Below are positions 20,330 through 23,259 of a DNA stretch of 23,259 nucleotides, in pieces. The notes under the pieces are model-generated. The model made no database searches, was not told the origin of the DNA, and saw only the letters and a list, made by a program, of their open reading frames with translations. This DNA comes from Salisapilia sapeloensis (Eukaryota; Oomycota; Peronosporomycetes; Peronosporales; Salisapiliaceae). Position 1 is the stretch's first letter. Every line of letters starts with the position of its first letter. The stretch is taken from contig JAADVB010000268.1 of assembly GCA_023334545.1 (NCBI GenBank), forward strand, positions 1 through 23,259. Direction: 5' to 3'. Both the position numbers and the translations under genes were made by a program.

Positions 20330-20876
20330 ATGAAGGTTCTAATGCTATCCATTGGAATGGCCTTGCTTCGTGCAGCTTCGGAGCTCTCCCTCATAAGTGC
20401 TGCGGAATGCAATGAAGACGAAATCAAGAGTCTGGAAGACACATTCGATTATCTGGACGGTATGAATGAAGATGCACTGAACTGCATTGATGAAGTCGCG
20501 GCCAACTTTTGCGAACCAGTGTGCCTCGACTTGTTTGATAAGTTTGCAAATGAGCTCCCAGAGTGCACCATATCCATGCAGGAATACAAGAACGTCAACA
20601 TCAAGAGACTGATTGCCGCTTTTTCGGAGATATGCAATGGATCCAAGAAAGCAGATAACGCTCTCCTCGAGCACGTCTTCGGTATATTGTTTAATGCATA
20701 TGGCAGATACTATTTAACAGCTGACCACGAGGTTTAACGTATCGGTACTAGTTGGCGCAGAGTCTATTAGCGTCGAAGTCGGCTCAAGCCTTGAAAGTGA
20801 TTCAGATGGAGGTGACAAAGCGCATTGGAGTGCAGTTGGAGTAGTATTCGTCAGCGTACTTACTTTTATACAGTAA
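20330..20876 (+). CDS. Elicitin-like secreted protein with possible GPI-anchor tail
   Basis: Elicitins are secreted, sterol- or lipid-binding proteins found mainly in oomycetes. Two exons (20330-20681, 20752-20876; 70-nt intron) give 158 residues. A signal peptide covers about 1-26 (hydrophobic, ending SAA-E). Six cysteines follow: C27, C52, C61, C65, C79, C102, with spacings 24-8-3-13-22. Classical elicitins have about 23-23-4-14-23, so all spacings fit except the second, which is 15 residues shorter. After the domain comes a Ser/Asp/Gly-rich linker (SSLESDSDGGD) and a hydrophobic end (SAVGVVFVSVLTFIQ), as expected for a GPI signal or membrane anchor. Without splicing the frame would stop at 20737 and lose that tail. 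The spliced model is preferred because the phase fits and the tail makes sense. Another helical cysteine-rich family is possible. Confidence 0.65.
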
Positions 20877-21166
20877 ATTATGAGCCAAGCGTAGAGTAGC
20901 TTCGTTAGAAATGAAATGTATCTCGCCAAGAAATCTTTAAATTGGTAAGAGTGCTTGCTTCTCTAGAATGCACAAGTATACAAATATTAATCAAATTATA
21001 TAAAGAGTATAAACGATGGAGGAAGTCGCATTCATGTGAAGTGCTGTGGCCTTTACCAGGATACAGGTTTCCGGCCGAAATGATTGGATAGGAGACTTCA
21101 GAAGATATATGATTGGTTAAAATGTGGTGGACACTAAAGTTGACACGAAATTGGAGACTCGACGAA

Positions 21167-21846
21167 ATGGATGCTGGTGGCTTTCAATTCCCAATTGCGA
21201 ATGGCAAGAAGAAGAAAGTAGAGGTGCATGAATGTCTGGATGAACCTTGGAAGGCGAAAAAGAAAAATCCGAGATCCGTACGTCTTTTCATTGGTTCTAC
21301 GTGCCGTGAGAGCGATAGCACTAACCAGTGTCGAGTAGGAACCAGAATCTACCGAACAATCAGGCAAACCGAATCGTGATGAGATCCAAAAGGAGCTGAT
21401 TGGCACATTAGCAGAAGTGAAAGAGTTCAGTATGTTAGCACCATAAACTCAGCTTGTGGCTACTAGCTAACAACAAACCCTATAGCCAATTCCACTCTCA
21501 AGGGCAAAGATAAGAAAAAGAAAGATGCAGAACGCTTGGAGCTGTTGGGAGGCAAAGCAGCAAAGAACCAACGGATGCCATACAATATGTTGATGGGTAT
21601 TCGAAAGAAAGCTGCGATTCGAGAAAAACGCAAACAAGAAGAGGTATGGTCTATTGTGTGCATAGTATTTTAATTGAAAGCTGATCGCTTTGCTACTTGC
21701 TTTAATAGCTCAAGGATTCGCACGTTGTGTCTGGAAAGAAAGTGTCTGGTGGTAAGCAGCGCAAGAAGAACAAGAATGTGGATTATGGGCTCCAAGCCAC
21801 ACCAGGACGACTAAAGAATGGCGTCCTTCGTGTCAATAAACCATAA
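21167..21846 (+). CDS. C1orf131/DUF4602-like nucleolar protein
   Basis: Members of this family are small basic proteins of early small-subunit ribosome assembly (the human C1orf131 protein is a small-subunit processome component). Four exons (21167-21277, 21339-21429, 21486-21643, 21709-21846) join in phase to 165 residues. The family core is NQRMPYNMLMGIRKKAAIRE in exon 3, followed by a Lys/Arg-rich helix and the ending DYGLQATPGRLKNGVL with a basic tail. Lysine runs such as KGKDKKKKDAE suggest nuclear or nucleolar location. An in-frame ATG at 21122 would add 15 residues (a Trp-rich stretch unlike the rest), so I prefer 21167. No signal peptide. It is a core gene placed among lineage-specific ones. 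Confidence 0.82.
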
Positions 21847-22075
21847 ATTCTTGTATACTGGCAGTCTACTGGTCTTTATCATCTCAATTAGTTTACAATT
21901 CTGCAAAGTGAGAAAGTTGTTACGGAGTCACAGTTAACAGATCTAACACTTGATCTTTTAACTTTGATCTACCCAATTATGTATTACTAGCGATAAGGAG
22001 CTGCACGGTGGTCACGATCGTACGTTTCTTATGCTTAATTGGTACTATAGGAATCTGTGGAAATCACACGTGCGC

Positions 22076-22309
22076 TTACGAATTAATATAGCTGCGAAAC
22101 CAAAGATAAAATCTTAATTGAGCTAGCATCTCGGCGTATTGGAGAGGACCTCCATACTTCCTCAATTCGTCTACATCAAATTTTTGATGTAAACTAAAGA
22201 TACCTCGCTGCGGCTGATACTATTTGACCGTATTCTGACGCTGCCTCATTGTTCTCTCAAAGCGATCAAGTTTGTCACTAGTTACGTACTTTTTATCAAG
22301 CTGCTTGCT
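22076..22309 (-). pseudogene. Possible coding relic, one internal stop
   Basis: On the minus strand a frame runs 78 codons with a single TAG in the middle (about position 22225). It reads protein-like text on both sides: KQLDKKYVTSDKLDRFERT before the stop and FDVDELRKYGGPLQYAEML after it, ending at a TAA at 22078-22076. No start codon precedes it in frame. I do not recognise the family. It could be a decayed gene, an exon with an intron I could not place, or chance. Confidence 0.3.
22172..22191. repeat. Perfect 9-bp inverted repeat with 2-bp spacer
   Basis: The arms are TACATCAAA and TTTGATGTA around TT. It lies within the coding-like relic on the minus strand. It could form a small AT-rich hairpin; no T-rich run follows that would make it a clear terminator, and eukaryotic genes would not need one. 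Confidence 0.6.
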
Positions 22310-22644
22310 TTACTCAAGAAGTATGCCCTCCTTTAATTTTAATATGACTGAAATTTGCCACCCCAACCCAAGATAACTAGGATACCCAACGTAGTCAGTT
22401 CACTATAGTATCAAGATAGCGCAGCAATATAGCTCTACAAGGTTAGTTTCCATTGCTGAATAGACCGCTTCCTTTGAAACAAAAATTAATTATATTTTTA
22501 GCTTTTGTTCGACCGTAAAAGGCTATTTCGCTTTAGGCGACAGACCTTCATTAGCTCTCAGTCATCTTGGACTTGAGCAAGTTTGTGAGCAATACAAACT
22601 TAAGTCTACCAACTAGCTTCGCTTGCTCGTGAATTGAAGGCAGA

Positions 22645-22845
22645 TTGCTACTTGTTGAGACTTGGAACACGTTTATGCCCGTTATTAATGACATGATAGA
22701 TGCCAAAGCTCTAATTAACGACCTGAAAGCAACATTTGGAGTTCAGCATGATTTAAATTGGATTTTTAGGCACATCAGTAACACTAGAGCTGTCGAGAAA
22801 AAACGCAAGCAAGTTGAAAGCACGAAAAATTTTGTTGGATTTTGA
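22645..22845 (+). other. Short open frame, possible terminal exon or relic
   Basis: The frame is open for about 66 codons and ends at TGA 22843-22845. The first ATG in it would give about 56 residues starting MPVINDMIDAKALINDLKA, with a Lys-rich end. The composition is protein-like, but there is no upstream exon, signal peptide or family match that I can see. Confidence 0.25.
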
Positions 22846-22923
22846 CATTGAAAGCACACGAGTGGTTGATACTTGAGTAACCACTCATCTTACTAAGTGC
22901 GTTGAAAGACTAGACATGTGCTT

Positions 22924-23259
22924 TTAGTTACGAAGACGACGACCTCCATTTGGCTTGAAGTTGCTAAATTTGCCTACGAGGTCGCTGATCATATTACCGA
23001 TACCGTTCGCACCTCCAGCACCTCCAGCACCACCAGCACCTCCGTTAGTAAACTTTCCCACAAGGTCACTAATAGTGTTGCCGATATCACCAACACCACC
23101 AGCGCCTCCATTGCCAAACTTGCCGACAAGGTCGCTAATGGCATTGCCGAAATCTGGGAGTGCAGCATTACCTCCGTTCCCCAAATTTCCAAACAAGTCA
23201 CCGAAACCATTGGCCCCAACAGCAGCTCCTCCAGTACCAGCACCAGCTCCTCCAGTACC
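22924..23259 (-). CDS. Glycine-rich repeat protein, C-terminal part (5' end outside the window)
   Basis: The frame is open from the window edge (23259) to a TAA at 22926-22924, so only the last 111 residues are seen. The visible part is built from three copies of a unit of about 25 residues: a helix-like ISDLVGKF preceded by GNA, GNT or GNM, followed by a Gly/Ala/Asn linker such as NGGAGGAGGAGG. A related but diverged GDLFGNLG sits before them. The protein ends in a basic tail (NGGRRLRN). Glycine-rich repeats of this sort occur in secreted wall or surface proteins, but without the N-terminus a signal peptide cannot be checked. No family is assigned. Expansion by unequal crossing over is likely. 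Confidence 0.7.
   Translation of the reverse strand, partial: GTGGAGAGTGGAAVGANGFGDLFGNLGNGGNAALPDFGNAISDLVGKFGNGGAGGVGDIGNTISDLVGKFTNGGAGGAGGAGGANGIGNMISDLVGKFSNFKPNGGRRLRN

Larger units (their letters stand above)
21847..22923. other. Gene-poor AT-rich stretch with coding-like fragments
   Basis: About 1.1 kb with frequent stops in all frames. It contains two coding-like fragments and one perfect inverted repeat, listed separately. I see no transposon ends, terminal repeats or RNA gene. It may be decayed coding or mobile DNA; the sequence alone does not decide. Confidence 0.45.

Noticed and set aside
1-23259. CRISPR array, prokaryotic operon or integrated phage
   Set aside because: No regularly spaced direct repeats; genes carry spliceosomal introns and eukaryote-only families throughout.
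1-23259. tRNA, rRNA or snRNA genes
   Set aside because: No cloverleaf with a TTCGANNC-type box or other conserved RNA core was found by eye in the intergenic gaps; a covariance-model scan would be decisive.

Overview
This window looks like nuclear DNA of an oomycete (water mould). Genes are densely packed and cut by many very short introns (about 45-115 nt, mostly 50-65). Their products are typical of a flagellated eukaryote, and an elicitin-like secreted protein, a family centred on oomycetes, lies near the right end. The obligate-biotroph genus Albugo would fit, but species cannot be proven from sequence alone. All spliced structures below were worked out by hand from GT-AG sites, phase continuity and protein family fit. 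No RNA evidence was available.

Left edge (1-1680): the 3' part of an unrecognised gene, then about 0.8 kb with no gene I can support.

Core block (1681-16571): an RRM-only protein matching the N-terminal half of cyclophilin E (-); V-ATPase proteolipid c'' (+); a SETD9-like SET-domain protein with 11 exons (-); mitochondrial Sam50 (+); a FAIM-domain protein with DPF endocytic motifs (+); a ChaC gamma-glutamylcyclotransferase (-); a PRA1-family membrane protein (-); the dynein assembly factor DNAAF5/HEATR2 (-); a DGAT2-type acyltransferase (+); and an AMFR/gp78-like ER ubiquitin ligase (-). Many neighbours are divergent pairs sharing 100-160 bp, or convergent pairs 36-100 bp apart. These are housekeeping genes in mixed pathways (vacuole acidification, mitochondrial import, glutathione turnover, lipid storage, ER-associated degradation, flagellar motors), not an operon.

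Accessory block (16572-23259): an unrecognised multi-exon gene; a large multipass membrane protein with an unresolved 3' end; an elicitin-like secreted protein with a possible GPI tail; one core gene (a C1orf131/DUF4602-like nucleolar protein); a gene-poor AT-rich stretch with coding-like fragments; and the C-terminal part of a glycine-rich repeat protein cut by the window end.

The most interesting points are the FAIM domain joined to clathrin-adaptor motifs, the RING finger with a long internal insert, the cyclophilin-less Cyp33-like protein, the diverged elicitin-like protein, and the two lineage-specific genes around 17-20 kb.
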